Shown here: positions 28,434 through 39,923 of the stretch, one piece after another
Position numbering within the stretch: the stretch's first letter is position 1
How the letters are laid out: every line of letters starts with the position of its first letter
NCBI RefSeq assembly: GCF_000350225.1
Contig: NW_005178810.1
Span: 533,508 to 597,507 of the forward strand
Direction of reading: 5' to 3'
Source: Chondrus crispus
Taxonomy: Eukaryota > Rhodophyta > Florideophyceae > Gigartinales > Gigartinaceae
DNA: 64,000 nucleotides
Made by a program: the position numbers and the translations under genes
The notes under the pieces: model-generated
Told to the model about the DNA's origin: nothing
The model's input: only the letters and a program-made list of their open reading frames with translations
The model's database searches: none

Positions 28434-30950
28434 TTACGGGGTTTTCGAACTACCCGAGCCGTCGGAGCTACCCGCCCTGCTATCGTTAGCTAGCGCGTCA
28501 ACGGGTCCCTGGCCGTGGTGGTGCGCGTCGTTCCTCCACTTTGGTTGGGCATCCTCTACGAAGTAATTGGTTGCTTCGCCACCTTGAATTGCAACGTCCG
28601 CCCGTTGCAATATTTGAGGGGCGGCGAGAACCGGTCCTCCTCCGCCTCCTTCCGTGGGCTGGGGGTTCGGATCCCCAACCCAATCTTGGAGGTACATGAT
28701 GGCGTTCTGTACCCCTTGGGGCAACTGGGTACGGCCCCGGTCGCCTCTTCCATCTCGACGGGGATACTGCGTATCCATCCGACGAGGGTCACGCCGATCC
28801 CTTTGATCGGTTCCCGGGTGTCGATAACCGCCTTTGCGAGGGGCGAAACGGACGCCCCCACCCGATTGGTTCGGGTCCCCTCGCCGCGGGCCTCGGTCTT
28901 CCCGCGTAGACTGCTGGATGAGATTGCGCATCCCGGGGCGCGTCTCCATCTGATAGCGGTAGTTCCTGTACGCCGTGAACTGACGTTGTTCAGGCGACAG
29001 GAACGGGCACGCGTACATGGCGTGGCCATACGTCCGGCACAGCCAACAAACGTATGCGCTGCCATCGTTCGACGCGAACGTCGCCGCGTGACGTGCCTCT
29101 TCGTCGGTGAGTCGAGGCACGTAAGGCGGCACGCGATCCCCTTCTCGACGGGAGATATCCAGCTCTGCCATGTTGTGGTTCGGACCACCCGTGGCTTCTG
29201 GCGTTCGCGCGAACGCAGTCGCGTAGCTTCCGGTCGATCCCGTGGAAGCTGTCATTGGAGGTCGGCCTCCTGCGCGGTCGAAGCCTTGCGTAATGAGGAC
29301 AGGGTCGGCCTGCCACTCATCTTCTCCAATGTGGAGGGCGGTCGCCGGCGAACTTGTTCCGTGCGACCTCGGAGTTTGGACTCCCTTCGCTGCCGGCTTC
29401 GGATCCGGCAGCGGCAATCCGCGGCGGGCGCGGTAGGTTGTTCCCTCAGCCGTTGCGATACGGCGAATCGTTGAGAGTTCGGTCTTCTGTTGTCCGGGCA
29501 ACCTTTGCATCGTCTCTGCCACTGCGGCCCGGGTCGCAGTGGACAACCCGCGCACGAAGTAGTGCGCGAGGGCTTGTTCTGAGAACACGGCCGTGCATCG
29601 GAACGCGGCGGATTCCAGCCGGTCCGCGAACGTGTTCTCGGTTTCGTGAGGAAGCTGTCGCGCCGACGCGACAGCATCAAACGCTTCCCCTAAGACGTCG
29701 TCGGTTAGGTAGCGTTTGATAAATTGGTTGACGAGACCAGGCCAGCTCGTATCGTCGTGGAGCTGGCCGGCGCGAAGGCCGCGCATGGTGTAACTCGTAT
29801 ACAACCGCTCTGCGTCTCGGTCGAGGAAGTGAGCGAAGACACGGACTGCCACACCTTCGGTCAGGTGCTGGGCATTGAAGGTTATCCGGATATCCTTCAG
29901 GAACGGGAGCAACTGAATCGCATCAGTATCGTCGAAGCTCTTCATCGTGGGGCGGAGCCCACGGCAGCGTTGGACGTACTTGGCGATCCGTCCCGCGTCA
30001 CCCGAGGTAACGAGCCTCGAGGTGTTGTCCAACCGATACATCCGGTAGTTCGCGACGGCGCTGAACTCCTGTATCATGGTGTGGACGGGCTCGACACCGG
30101 GTTCGGCGGGACCCAACGTTCCGAACGGAGTGACGGGCAACGTTCGGACGTCGACGGGGCCGGGATGCGCGGTAAGATCCGCTGGCTGGTAGCCGCCCCA
30201 GCGAGGATCGAAGGGGAGAATCGGTTCCCCTGATCCGCAGGCGACTCTTCCACGGCCCTGGTCGAGTTCGGTCGGTCCCCGTCGTGACTGCCGCATGCTT
30301 CCGGGGACATGCGGCAGGGCTTGAGTCTCGGACGCGAAGTTCGCGTCCGCCGTCGTCTTGATGTCCTCCACCCTCCGGCTGGTGACGGCACCAGCCGGGG
30401 GCCACTCTTGCGATCCGGACGCGCCCGGAGGAACAGTGGCACCGGGCCCACTCGAGGGGGCTCCGGGCGGCCTCTCGGCCGAGGTCTGTTCCATCTCACG
30501 GGCACGGCGCCGCGTTGAGTTAAGTTCCGCCGCCATGTGCGCGAACGCTCCCATCTGTTCGGCAGATGGGAAGGGTTGCGGGTCACGTCGAACCCCGGAG
30601 TTTGTACTCGCGGGTCGACCCGCAACCTCTACGGCGGGGGAATCAATGCGCGCGTCCTCCACTAGCCCCACACGGGCGTGTAGCTGGTCGACGAGTGCGC
30701 GCAGGTTCTCCAAGGACTGAGTTACGCGCTCGAACCTTCCATCGCGGAGGGAGCGCAACTCTTCCATACAGCGGGCGTAGACGCTGTCGGAGACGTCGAT
30801 ACGGAGAGATTTCCGGACATCCTCGATGTACTCGGCGATGCGATCGTACATCGCGCAAGCGCGTTCTTCGGATAGCTCGGGCAACGGTTCGCGGTCCCGA
30901 GTACTTGCGTCGCCGTCGCCCACTTGGACGCGTAGCGCGGCCTCTTGCAC
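28434..30950 (-). CDS. Gag of the Gypsy fossil
   Basis: A complete 838-codon ORF. It has a coiled-coil-like N-terminal region, a long Pro/Ser/Arg-rich linker, then the retrotransposon gag (capsid-type) domain around residues 340-530 (FLKDIRITFNAQ, FLDRDAERLY, FIKRYLTDDV, ETENTFADRLESAAF, HYFVRGL). A zinc knuckle of CCHC type follows (CWLCRTYGHAMYAC), then an Arg/Gly-rich tail. The order and size fit Gypsy Gag. Confidence 0.85.
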   Translation of the reverse strand: MQEAALRVQVGDGDASTRDREPLPELSEERACAMYDRIAEYIEDVRKSLRIDVSDSVYARCMEELRSLRDGRFERVTQSLENLRALVDQLHARVGLVEDARIDSPAVEVAGRPASTNSGVRRDPQPFPSAEQMGAFAHMAAELNSTRRRAREMEQTSAERPPGAPSSGPGATVPPGASGSQEWPPAGAVTSRRVEDIKTTADANFASETQALPHVPGSMRQSRRGPTELDQGRGRVACGSGEPILPFDPRWGGYQPADLTAHPGPVDVRTLPVTPFGTLGPAEPGVEPVHTMIQEFSAVANYRMYRLDNTSRLVTSGDAGRIAKYVQRCRGLRPTMKSFDDTDAIQLLPFLKDIRITFNAQHLTEGVAVRVFAHFLDRDAERLYTSYTMRGLRAGQLHDDTSWPGLVNQFIKRYLTDDVLGEAFDAVASARQLPHETENTFADRLESAAFRCTAVFSEQALAHYFVRGLSTATRAAVAETMQRLPGQQKTELSTIRRIATAEGTTYRARRGLPLPDPKPAAKGVQTPRSHGTSSPATALHIGEDEWQADPVLITQGFDRAGGRPPMTASTGSTGSYATAFARTPEATGGPNHNMAELDISRREGDRVPPYVPRLTDEEARHAATFASNDGSAYVCWLCRTYGHAMYACPFLSPEQRQFTAYRNYRYQMETRPGMRNLIQQSTREDRGPRRGDPNQSGGGVRFAPRKGGYRHPGTDQRDRRDPRRMDTQYPRRDGRGDRGRTQLPQGVQNAIMYLQDWVGDPNPQPTEGGGGGPVLAAPQILQRADVAIQGGEATNYFVEDAQPKWRNDAHHHGQGPVDALANDSRAGSSDGSGSSKTP

Positions 30951-31009
30951 ATCCGCCGGCTCGGATCGGATATCCGATCCCAGCCGGCGACATCGAGGTC
31001 GGGTACTCG

Positions 31010-31017
31010 NNNNNNNN
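31010..31017. other. Run of eight N (assembly gap)
   Basis: Eight undetermined bases just upstream of gag on the minus strand. Sequence across this point, including the 276-codon minus ORF that spans it, should not be trusted. Confidence 0.95.
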
Positions 31018-31365
31018 GCGGAGGGGGTGTTCCCGATGTTCGGCGGAAGACCCCGGATCGGCGTACCGAGGGTCTTGAACCAACCAACGCCACCGGAAGC
31101 GGGCCGGTAGCGGGTGGTAGAGCGTGGTCGGCGGGGACGCGCGCGTAGGCGAGCGGATCGACGCCTCGACGCCCCGGAGCAGTACCGGTTGACGATCCAG
31201 TACTGACGGGCGGAGGCGGATCGCAGCTCGCCGCGGTGTCGCGCGCGTCCACTACCCGATCGGTGGTCACTACTGGTGAAACGGCGGTGTGAGTAGAGTA
31301 AGCTGGGTGGTCGACCGTCGGTGGAGGGTTGCCTGTCCTGGTCCCCTCCCCCGGCGTTCGCTCCC

Positions 31366-31925
31366 TATATTTATTGTACAAGTTAATTAGCCGTCTACAG
31401 TACAGTACGGACCGTACTGTAGTCGGCTTACTGTAGACAGTGCGGGCCGGCCCGCACTGTAACGCTGTCAGCCGTCGGGGCTGACAGCACACGTGTGCTA
31501 CACGTGGGGTACACGTGTGGGTGCTCGCGCGCTGTAAGTTCCGCGCGCGCACGCTGTAAGGTCCGTACCTTACACCGTTAGATCTAATTCTAAATTTAAT
31601 ATGTAGTACAGTAGTCGGCGGTTATGCTACATGAGTGACAAGTCCGTGCTTGTCCTCCTCCACCGCCGCCGGTCCGTTCCATATTTAATATACAAAATAA
31701 TCTATAACACTACAGTACCGAAATACTGTAGTGAACTACTGTAGCACAGATCGGACCGTACTGTAATCTTGTCAGCCATCGAGGCTGACAGTACACGTGT
31801 TTGCGCGCGCTTCCGTCCCGTGCGGTACACGTGTACATGTGTACCCGGGGAGTACACGTGGCCACGCGCGGTTGTACTGTAGAGCGTCGGGCTCTACAGT
31901 ATTGGATCCCGTTATCGATCTAATC
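31366..31925. repeat. Tandem duplication built of short palindromes, 2 units
   Basis: Unit 1 (about 31366-31590) and unit 2 (about 31680-31925) share the order: AT-rich TATATTTA-type start, CTACAGTA...TACTGTAG hairpin, GGACCGTACTGTA, TGTCAGCC...GGCTGACAG hairpin, several ACACGTG boxes, and GATCTAAT. CACGTG and TACTGTA palindromes also litter 33190-33380 and 36360-36500. They probably mark LTR U3 regions of one family. Confidence 0.55.
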
Positions 31926-32225
31926 TAACTAAAAAGCCCCAGGGTGGGTTATACTACAGGGTCCTGGAAACATAGTCCTCGAATCTCTTCATCTATCCGA
32001 GAAAAAGAATCGTCGTCATTCATGCTTTCTCGTTCGCATGATAGTCAAATCCGAGCTCAGTTCGTCATTTATTCTTAAAACATCGCGGTTTAAAATATTT
32101 TCCAATGACCATCAGCTCTATTTTTCTGTCCCGTCTGCATTGCAGCATGGCATAAATATGATGCATTCTTTTGCCGTTTCGCGACCTGTCGGCATTTCAA
32201 GCGCAATTGTCCTGTCCGGTGCCAA

Positions 32226-32337
32226 GCGATAAAAAAGTCAACACTAGTCACAGTGTGACTAGTGTTAACTTTTTTATCGCGTATGATCCCACAGGTATCT
32301 TCAACTGACAGTTGAAGATATCTGTGGGATCATACGC
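32226..32337. repeat. Two adjacent near-perfect palindromes
   Basis: The first, 32226-32280 (arms GCGATAAAAAAGT and ACACTAGTCACA with their complements, one mismatch), is directly followed by and shares GC with the second, 32279-32337 (arms GCGTATGATCCCACAG and TATCTTCAACTG, one mismatch). Each can fold into a hairpin of about 27 bp. Confidence 0.85.
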
Positions 32338-32579
32338 AGTTATTGCTTCCCTGATTTTTGGCATTGCTACATTCATTGCCTCAATTTTCACGTCTATAGC
32401 CTCACCATGTGACCTGAGAACAGGCAGACCCCAACGACGTTTGAAATTATCCAATCAGCCCTCCGAAAACAATAATTTGGTCCGGTTCCCAATATCAAGT
32501 TGTTCATTGTGTGTTATAACCCCCCCTGGGGAATTAATTTGGATTAGATTTAGGATCAGATTAGCTATAGCTACATGTA

Positions 32580-33160
32580 GTCTACTGTACACTATGAAGA
32601 CACAGATGTCCGTGCCCCGCCAAATCGCGCACGCTTGTCCCACGTGTACGGCGCGTACACGTGGTCTCCCTCGCCTAACGGACGGACCTCCTAGGTGGCC
32701 ACGTGTCACCCATACCCAAGGTTGGGGCCAGTAGGGCCCTACCTGATCTCATCGGGGCTACCCCCGTCATATCCTAATCATGACCATAATTTGGCCTTCG
32801 CCATTAGGGCGACGGGGATTATATAATCCACCCGGCACTCAAAGTAAAGAAGCACGAAGCCCCGGGTCTTTTACCCTGGTTTCTGGATTCTAGGGAGAAG
32901 CTTCGCCACGGTACTGGTCCGTACACACCGACGGAGCTATCTACCCTCCTAGAATCCCAACTACCTTCCCCCGCGCGTTGCCACCCCTCCGCGCGAAACC
33001 CTTAGCGCCGCTCTGCGTCCCTACGACGCCTACGTTAGTTACTGTGCTGTCCGCTCTCTTGGTCCCACTTTTCCCTTTAATTCTCTTTTCTATCGCTGAC
33101 TACAACTACGCGCACGCTGCGCACGGTGCCGGTCATCATCGGGTGGTGTCCTGAATCCCT
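32580..33160 (+). mobile_element. LTR-like sequence of a plus-strand retroelement
   Basis: TTATATAA near 32819-32826 is a likely core promoter, followed by a C/T-rich U5-like stretch. Near 33144 TGGTGTCCTGAATCCC resembles a primer-binding site by its TGG start. No second LTR or coding body of this orientation is seen next to it, so this is at most a remnant. Boundaries are approximate. Confidence 0.3.
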
Positions 33161-33386
33161 TACGGGTTCGAACCCGCGTCTCTCTGCTTACGGTCGCGCC
33201 ACACGTGGCCGTAGTGCACGACACTACAGTGCTACAACGCGCGTCCGCGTGTAACCCACGTGTAGGGGGCCCTGCACACACGTGTATGACACGTGTGCTG
33301 TCAGCCCCGTCGGCAGACACTGTTACAGCGCTGCACGACCGCGCCGGCTACAGTAGTAGGATACACTACAGTAGCTCGGTACTGTA

Positions 33387-35453
33387 CACCCAGTTATTGT
33401 AATTACTGTCACGTAAAAATTAGTGTCAGAACTCTTATACTGTCACACTGACTAACTTGTGTGGCTGGAAAATGATATTTGATGGAATAAATAGTATCAC
33501 AGCGTTGCAAGACGTCATTAACATATAGATTAAGTTGTAGAAACTCTGCCGGCGGTCGATACAAACCAATTTCGCTCCTTTACAACCTACCTTGTGCTCA
33601 TTATCACAAATGTCTCTTTCGGTATCTCCGATCCTCGCCGCTTTTGAGCGCAGCCAAGCGCAGCCCAGCGCAGAGACAACGCCAGTCCCTGCTTTCTTCT
33701 GCACCAGACAACTACCAACCCCCTCGTAATACTGCCGCCCATCTACCCCGATTCCAGCGCATAACGGGCGCGTCGAGCGTCTCAGACGAACTCAAAACGT
33801 GCTAACAATAGACCAGCGAGCCCGGCCTGTTCGTTGGATGGTAGAAACAGCAAATCATGAAGGAGAAAGTCGTATCCCTAGCAAAGCAGTGGCACATTTT
33901 CGTGCATTGTTTTGCGGTGATGGGAACGCCAACATCGCGAAAGCATCACAACTGTGGAAAAGTAGACATGACTATCTCCAGATTATGGACTGCAGGGGTA
34001 GATCCACACTTCGAGGAACTTATTCTACAATAACTCGAAGAACTGCTGATGGTCGAACGCGTGTTAACCTTATGGCATGAAAAGGACAGGGTAGAAAAGG
34101 GGCCAAACGAGTGAACGTTTTACATCACTGGTGTGAAGAATTTGATCGGTTTCGTAAGCTCGGGGTTAAATTCAATTATAACAATCTGCATTCATTGGGT
34201 CGTTCTTGTTGGAGAACAGTTCCTATGAAGACTAGCATGAAATGCCCCCATTCATGAAGTGGCAGGCCAATGACTTCTTTTCTTACCTCACGAATTACAC
34301 AATCGTTTGCAGATCGCTTTGAAATCGTCAGCAGAGCACATAGTGGCGAGCTCAAAGTAAGTCCTTCCCAGCTTGCGATCTTACGAAAACAGGTGACCTT
34401 TCACTTGGGCCTGCTTTCAAGAGGATTTCAAAATGGAGTTTTGAAGGAGGATGATATGGGAAACGCCGATGAAACTCTTTTTGTCGTTGATTATGGGAAT
34501 GGTCGGACACCCGGATTTCCTGGTGATCAAGAAGTGAAGTATGCTGACGCCGTTCTTGGGGGTGTTAGAATGAAAATAGTGGTCCGCATAAGTGGGGGAA
34601 GAGACGAACGGATTGAACTACCGTTCATGGTGTTCAAAAATGATAAGCGTTCCTATCCTATTCGTGGGTTACGGGACGACATTCCTGGCGTTTCGTATAG
34701 TTCAGTACCAAAGGGTTCGATGGATACGACTGTGATGCCACAGTGGCTCTAAGAACGAAATGTGATTCGTCCATTACCTAATGGAAGGAAGGGCATTCTT
34801 TATGTGACAATTGTTCCGGTCATAATGAGACGCCTGAGGTGTCATCAGCTTTAGAGCGTATTAACACGGAGCTAAGGTACTTCGAGCCAAACCTAACTGA
34901 CTATATTCAACCGTATGACTCTTTTCTACTTCAGAAGGTAAAAAGTGAGTGGTCAACGCGCTGGGAAAAATATATAGATGAAGGGAGCATGGAGGATAAA
35001 TGGACTAAAACATCAGGGCAGATCCCCAATCCTAAGAAGTCGTTCTTTTTAGATCTGGCAGTTAAATCTGTGAATGATGTGAACAGGCAGAGGGATGCTG
35101 ACGGTGTATCGTATGCTCATAAAGCTATGAACCTGACTGGGATGGCGTTGAACGTTAATAAACATTGGGAGGAACGCCGGTTGCTATCGAAACTGCAGCA
35201 GATTTTTCAAACATTTCGTGTACATTTCGATGAAACTCCAGGGGAAAGTGATTGATCTGTTACAGATTGCATTTTAAACAATTCTACAATGATATTACTT
35301 TCGTGCACTTCATTAGAGTCACTCATACTATTTCATGTAACGTAGAATTTAGTATCATACATCATTTAGCATCACCAATTCTATTTCCCGTGAATCAAAG
35401 AATGTGACGGGGACTGAATTACTGTTCGTGACACTAAATATAATAACTGGGTG
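33387..35453 (+). mobile_element. pogo-like (Tc1/mariner superfamily) transposon, 2,067 bp
   Basis: The ends are inverted repeats: CACCCAGTTATTGTAATTAC on the left and, as reverse complement, CACCCAGTTATTATATTTAG on the right, both continuing with TGTCACG. A TA dinucleotide flanks each side (33385-33386 and 35454-35455), the target duplication typical of the superfamily. The element encloses one transposase pseudogene. It lies in LTR-derived DNA. Confidence 0.85.
33799..35255 (+). pseudogene. pogo-like DDE transposase
   Basis: An N-terminal DNA-binding region (VAHFRALFCGDGNANIAKAS, HHWCEEFDRFRKLGVKF) is followed by the DDE_1 core. It has NADETLFVVDYGN (first Asp), then DNCSGHNETPE (second Asp, read after a one-base frameshift near 34805), and FEPNLTDYIQPYDSF, where the last Asp is in the usual QP-x-D place. 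A C-terminal helical tail ends at TGA 35253-35255. Stops occur in the N-terminal third (near 34078) and near 34750. Length and motif spacing fit Tigger/pogo proteins (about 480 residues). Confidence 0.8.
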
Positions 35454-35455
35454 TA

Positions 35456-37253
35456 GTATAGTATGATAACTCAACCTTGTATATTAAATACTAGAAGGGG
35501 TCGACGGCGGAGGGCACGAAGGGAGCTTGGTCACGACCATCCACCGTCGACCTAACGTCCCGCTTATTTCTAACTAACGCGACCCCGCAGCGCGCGTGTT
35601 AGAGAGGAACCGAACGGGTCTGGACGCGCCGACACGCGAGCGAGCCGGGATCCTCCTCCGCCCGTCAGCTTGGGTATGTCACCCAGCGCTGCTCCGGGGC
35701 GTCGAGTCGTCGATCTGCTCGTGCGTGCTCGCGTCCTACCCCGACCTGCTCTACCACACCGCTACCGGGCCCGGTTCCGTGAGCAAAGCGGTGTCTCCGT
35801 CTTCTCGTCGATCGGGAGTCTCCGCAAGGACTGTGCGTACACCCTCCTTCGTTGGGGGTGTTTATGCTACATATTGGCCAACGTTTTCCACTTGATCGCC
35901 ATTTTGGAATAAAGTCTCTGTTGATGTTTTTTGATGCATGCTGGATACAAACCCACTCAAAAAGGGCCTACTCAACGCCATGATTTTTCCTTTCTGGTCT
36001 CTGACGTTTGGGCATGCAGCAAGGCTCACCGATTTCAGTTGCTTCAGAACTGTGTAACTGAACCGTTGAACAGTTGATGGCAAGGTTTTGAGCATTTTTA
36101 CTGTTCAACGGTTCACTCCCGGACTTTTCTGACGGTTTATTCCTCGCAGAGCAGGCAAAATTTATGTAAGAAGCCATTAAACCGGCTGCATTAGTTGCAA
36201 ATGGAACAAAGTGGATTTTTGATAAAGTTTGGCTTCCCCCAATTTGGAGGACAGGTTCCAAAAAGAGGTGGTTACAAATACTGGCTATAACAAGTGAGGG
36301 AATACTGCAGTAAGATGCTCGATACGGCGGATGGGCGGCCAGCCTGTGTAAAAGTGGCCACCTGGGCGCCCACGTGTAGTAGGTGGCACCAGCGAGTACG
36401 AGTGTACATGCGGTGTGTGACCGGTCGGTAGGTTAGTACGGTAGTTCCATTTTAGATACCGTAAGCTACAGTAAGGTGGATACAGTACTTACAGCTGATG
36501 TAGTCCGTCCGGAGTCACCGCCCCGCTTGTGGTTATAAGATAGGGAGGCTCCGGCCTGGAGATAAACTGGGGGAGGCACGCCTCCCCTTATTTCCTACCC
36601 GCCACCCTTGGACCGTACTGATAGTATGCTACCGAGGCTTCTAGCCCGCCACCGGAAATACTGACTTACACTCCAATATAGCTGCGCGTCTCCAGTGCGG
36701 TGTACCTACCTTGTCCTGTGCTGCCTTTTCGTTTGGATTATTCCACCTGACTCTCCGGCGTAGTGGTCCCCGAGGTGTAGTGCAATAACGCTGCTATGGA
36801 AGGTGATATTTTAGATTCAGAAAGGGAGCTCCGAATAATCTGTAGAGATGCGCCTCTGCTTGTTTCCTTGTTTTGTTTGTTTTGGGTTGTGTTGGGCCCT
36901 CGACCTCGGCCACCGCCTATCAGGCACATTGCACTCCAGAAGTGGTCTCCCGCCCGAGAATCTGGAAACTGAAATTTAGAAACGTAAGTCTAGGTAATTA
37001 TTCGAAGGGTCGCTTTCTTTGAAAACGGGCCACGGCTTCTCGCCTATCGAGGGATGTTGGTCCCGCAGTAAGAAAAATAGGATCGGTGCCGGTTTTGTAA
37101 ATCCCGCCAGAACTGTGAACCCGAAGCCAAGACAACCCAGCTCGCAATTCAGGAGAAGAAGAGTCCCGGTCGGGTACAAAAATCGAAAAACGACATTGAT
37201 GAAAAGCTACAAAAATTGAGCGAGGAGCTTCTTCAGGAGACGCAGAAGAAGCC
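35456..37253. other. LTR fragments and unassigned sequence left of copy 2
   Basis: About 35480-35880 is an inverted, diverged copy of the Gypsy leader seen at 31090-31390. At 36058-36073 and 36100-36115 is a perfect 16-bp inverted repeat (TGAACCGTTGAACAGT). A TATA-like GGTTATAAGATA near 36530 and a TGG start near 36765 suggest another LTR remnant. The last 200 bases before copy 2 could encode a coiled-coil peptide (KLQKLSEELLQETQKK), too short to assign. Confidence 0.4.
36776..36924. repeat. Short element with the same termini as the solo LTR
   Basis: It begins TGTAGTGCAATAACGC and ends GGCACATTGCACTCCA, resembling the ends of the solo LTR at 38850-39891 (TGCAGTGCAATAAG ... GTATTGCACTACA). 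At 149 bp it may be a miniature LTR-type element. The flanks do not give a clean target duplication. Confidence 0.4.
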
Positions 37254-38217
37254 ATAGGACGGTCAAATCAGCCTATCTCAGGCAATAAAATATCTGCGCA
37301 AATATTTTGGTCCGGGCCAGCAAAAAATGTGTCATAAATGTGGCAACGCTTGCTGCTTTCATGTCGCGATTTCGTACTTTTTTACCAATAACGCTATTGG
37401 CTGAAAAGCAGCATAGTTATGGCACAACGACTCTACCCGGCCCGTGGCGGTAGATGACTGGCTGGCGGTGCACATGGGTAGGTCTCGCAGGGCAACATTT
37501 GTTACATTGAGCTAATGATGAGACGGTGAGCATCGCTGCATCCGCGCAGTACCGACGACCATGATTTGGTACTCCAGAGCATTGAAAATATGTCTCCATT
37601 TGCAGCTTCATTGCAGCACTAGACGTTATGCCCCGACCTCCTCTCAGTCAATGAAATGTTAGTCTAGTGCCTTTCTGGCAAACTGATGTCACCCGCCGGT
37701 CCGGAAACAGTCCCATCCCGAAGGATGGAACTGTTGGCGGTTCCAGCGGCGGTCATACCACGTTTATTTGTGGCAACCGAAGACTGTTGTTACGGTTACA
37801 TGCAATACATCTACCCCGTCCAATTCCCGAAATACCGCGGCAGTGTTTCACCGCGCTTCTGTTCAATACAATAATAAACGCCAAGAAACATACCAGGGAG
37901 AGGGTAGTTACGGTCAAAGTACGCCATGATAGTGGATTAGAATGCTGAGAGACCGAGCAGGGTGTACTGATGGCTTACCTCCTCCTGAGTTAGACCACGG
38001 GGGGTTGACCTGCAGTGAGACAAGGAACGCCGTGAGGCTTGGTCAGAACAGTCCTTCGACATTTTCAATGTGTTTGAGAATGTGCGAACTAACGTTTACG
38101 CTTTCTACGTAATCGCGAAACGGTATTGCCTAGAGATACATCCGTAGGATCGGACTAGTCGTCGCATCCGAAAGCGCCCACTTACCGAACGTTTACAGCG
38201 CACTCTTGTCTCTGCAT

Positions 38218-38400
38218 GAGATTTCAACCGAGCACACAACTCTCAGAAAGGAAACTGTCAGAAAAGAGGATGCGTGGTAGGTCAAGACTGTGGCAGAAGT
38301 GGCATCACTTACTGTGGATGAGATTTCAACAGAACACGCAACTCGCAGAAAGGAAAGTGTCTGAAAAAGGATGCGTTGTGGGCCAGGACTGCGGCAGAGA
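38218..38400 (+). repeat. Remnant of the 102-bp array, about 2 units
   Basis: Two units beginning GAGATTTCAACC/CAGA at 38218 and about 38320 match the 8-unit array of copy 1. The stretch is followed by a palindrome at 38445-38494 (arms ACTCAGAA and GGCGGTAGTTT with complements, one mismatch). Confidence 0.75.
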
Positions 38401-38849
38401 GGCGTGCAGAGAGTTGGATCTGGTCCTGGAACTATATACGCAGTACTCAGAAAAGGCGGTAGTTTCATATATCAAACTACCGCCTCTTCTGAGTTCTAGC
38501 TTGGCATCTGAGTGAAATTCAGTTACACTTTCATGTGCACGTGTCAATAGCAGAATATTGGTTCAGGTATCTCAATTTGAAATTACCGAATTCGGTATGG
38601 CATCATGCCATATCTGTCAATTAGGGACAGTCATCCATTAAGCTTTTTGCGCGCGGTATCACATCAAAATGTGAGTGGGAGCATCTCATTCTTACCGTGT
38701 CTATTCATTGAAGTAAAATTTAATAATAACGGCAGAACCGTATGCATCGCCAAATATGACAAAAGGAGTTTTCCCGGCTCTAGAGAAGCTTGCTGATGTC
38801 TTGTTACTGTCGAGGTTCATGCCAAACTTCACTGCAGACCCACTTTCAG

Positions 38850-39891
38850 TGCAGTGCAATAAGGGGCTCTACATGGAGGTGAACGGAAAGGAATTTTATA
38901 AGGCATGAAAAACAGTCCGGGATGGGGGACACACATGTGAATAATTGCACAGTTTTAATTTTTAATTAGTTTATTTTATTTAGTCAATTAGTTACCATTA
39001 ATTTGGCTAACATTAGATTAGATCTAGGATCTAGCGCCGCGAGCTACTGTAATGGCTCCGGCGGGCGATATATACCTTAGCCCACTGACCACCAAGTCAG
39101 TAAAGGTAACCCGAGTTGCCAGAGTCCGATATCGCCTTGGTCGAAGTCCGTCTTTTACACGACATTCCCTTCTACTACAGATTACTTTATCGTTTGCGAT
39201 CGGGGGTTCCCTTTTTTCCTTTATTTCCCTATACTTTTCTATCTCTAATTGTACCTATTTCCCTTATCTTGAGTTGGTACCATCGGTATTGGTTGCGACC
39301 GAACCGGTGTAGGTGTCCTGGCCATCGGCCGACACGTTGACGTGGCGCTGCTACTGTGACCTATTTCCAACGGATACCGTTGCAACGACGTCTCCCTCGA
39401 AGGGCTTTACGTGTGTACAAGTCAGTGTTGGTGCCATCGGCCTCGGTTGCGACCGAACCGGTGAAGGTGTTTCGAGCCATGGGGCAGCACAGTAGTGTAG
39501 TGCTGCTACTTTCGTTACATCCCGTCGGGCTGCGTTGCGACGCCCCCGTCGAAGGCCTTGTCGCGTTACAATGTGTCGAAGACGCTCAACGAACTTTGGC
39601 CTTACAACCTAGTCGAACCGGGGTACCCTATGTACACGCCCCTCCCCACATTCGTGGAGCAATGCTCTTCGCAAGTCTCTACCACATCGATCCCGGGCCG
39701 GGCTGTTTCTCTGTGCCCCCCATCAGGGATCTGAGCTACTACAAATCGCAAGATCGTTTAAACGGAGAAGGGAGAGTCGGACGCTCCGTAGCGCTGCGCC
39801 ATCGCAGTTGTTGCTTTTGTTTTTTTGTTGTTTTTGCTGTTGTTAGACCATTGGTCTTCGGTCTCTGCCTGACCAGGCGTATTGCACTACA
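38850..39891. mobile_element. Solo LTR, 1,042 bp, with 5-bp target duplication
   Basis: The sequence starts TGCAGTGCAATAAG and ends GTATTGCACTACA (TG...CA), flanked on both sides by TTCAG (38845-38849 and 39892-39896). Copy 1 has only one CAGTT at this place (near 9000), which is the empty site. A TATA-like GCGATATATACC lies near 39066. There is no internal retroelement body, so it is a solo LTR left by recombination. It splits the leader just before the transposase. Confidence 0.8.
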
Positions 39892-39923
39892 TTCAGTTGA
39901 AAACCTGGTCGAAACAGTCGCAG

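Larger units (their letters stand above)
27032..30950 (-). mobile_element. Gypsy (Ty3) chromovirus, right half: gag and protease
   Basis: This is the 5' half of the element whose pol lies at 3608-6909. It has the same strand and the same high GC, and the transposon inserted exactly between protease and reverse transcriptase. Gag is at 28434-30950 and protease at 27127-28344. Both frames look open, so this half is better preserved than pol. The leader and any LTR lie beyond 31018, past a short gap of unknown bases. Confidence 0.85.
31018..33386. other. LTR and leader debris, no supported gene
   Basis: A GC-rich part (31018-31360) is the leader of the minus-strand Gypsy; the same sequence recurs inverted at about 35640-35880. 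It is followed by a palindrome-rich tandem duplication (31366-31925), an AT-rich part with two adjacent palindromes (32226-32337), and a plus-strand LTR-like stretch with TATA near 32819 and a possible primer-binding site near 33144. I see no gene here. Confidence 0.5.

Noticed and set aside
28515-29474. Plus-strand ORF of 319 codons
   Set aside because: It lies antisense to gag, is rich in Arg/Val/Ser from the GC-rich complement and shows no domain.
30722-31552. Minus-strand ORF of 276 codons upstream of gag
   Set aside because: It spans the run of N and overlaps gag in another frame; composition is that of GC-rich leader sequence.
33140-33190. tRNA gene (GGTTCGAACC B-box-like motif)
   Set aside because: There is no A box, and neither strand gives an acceptor stem at the right distance. 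The nearby TGG start fits a possible primer-binding site better.
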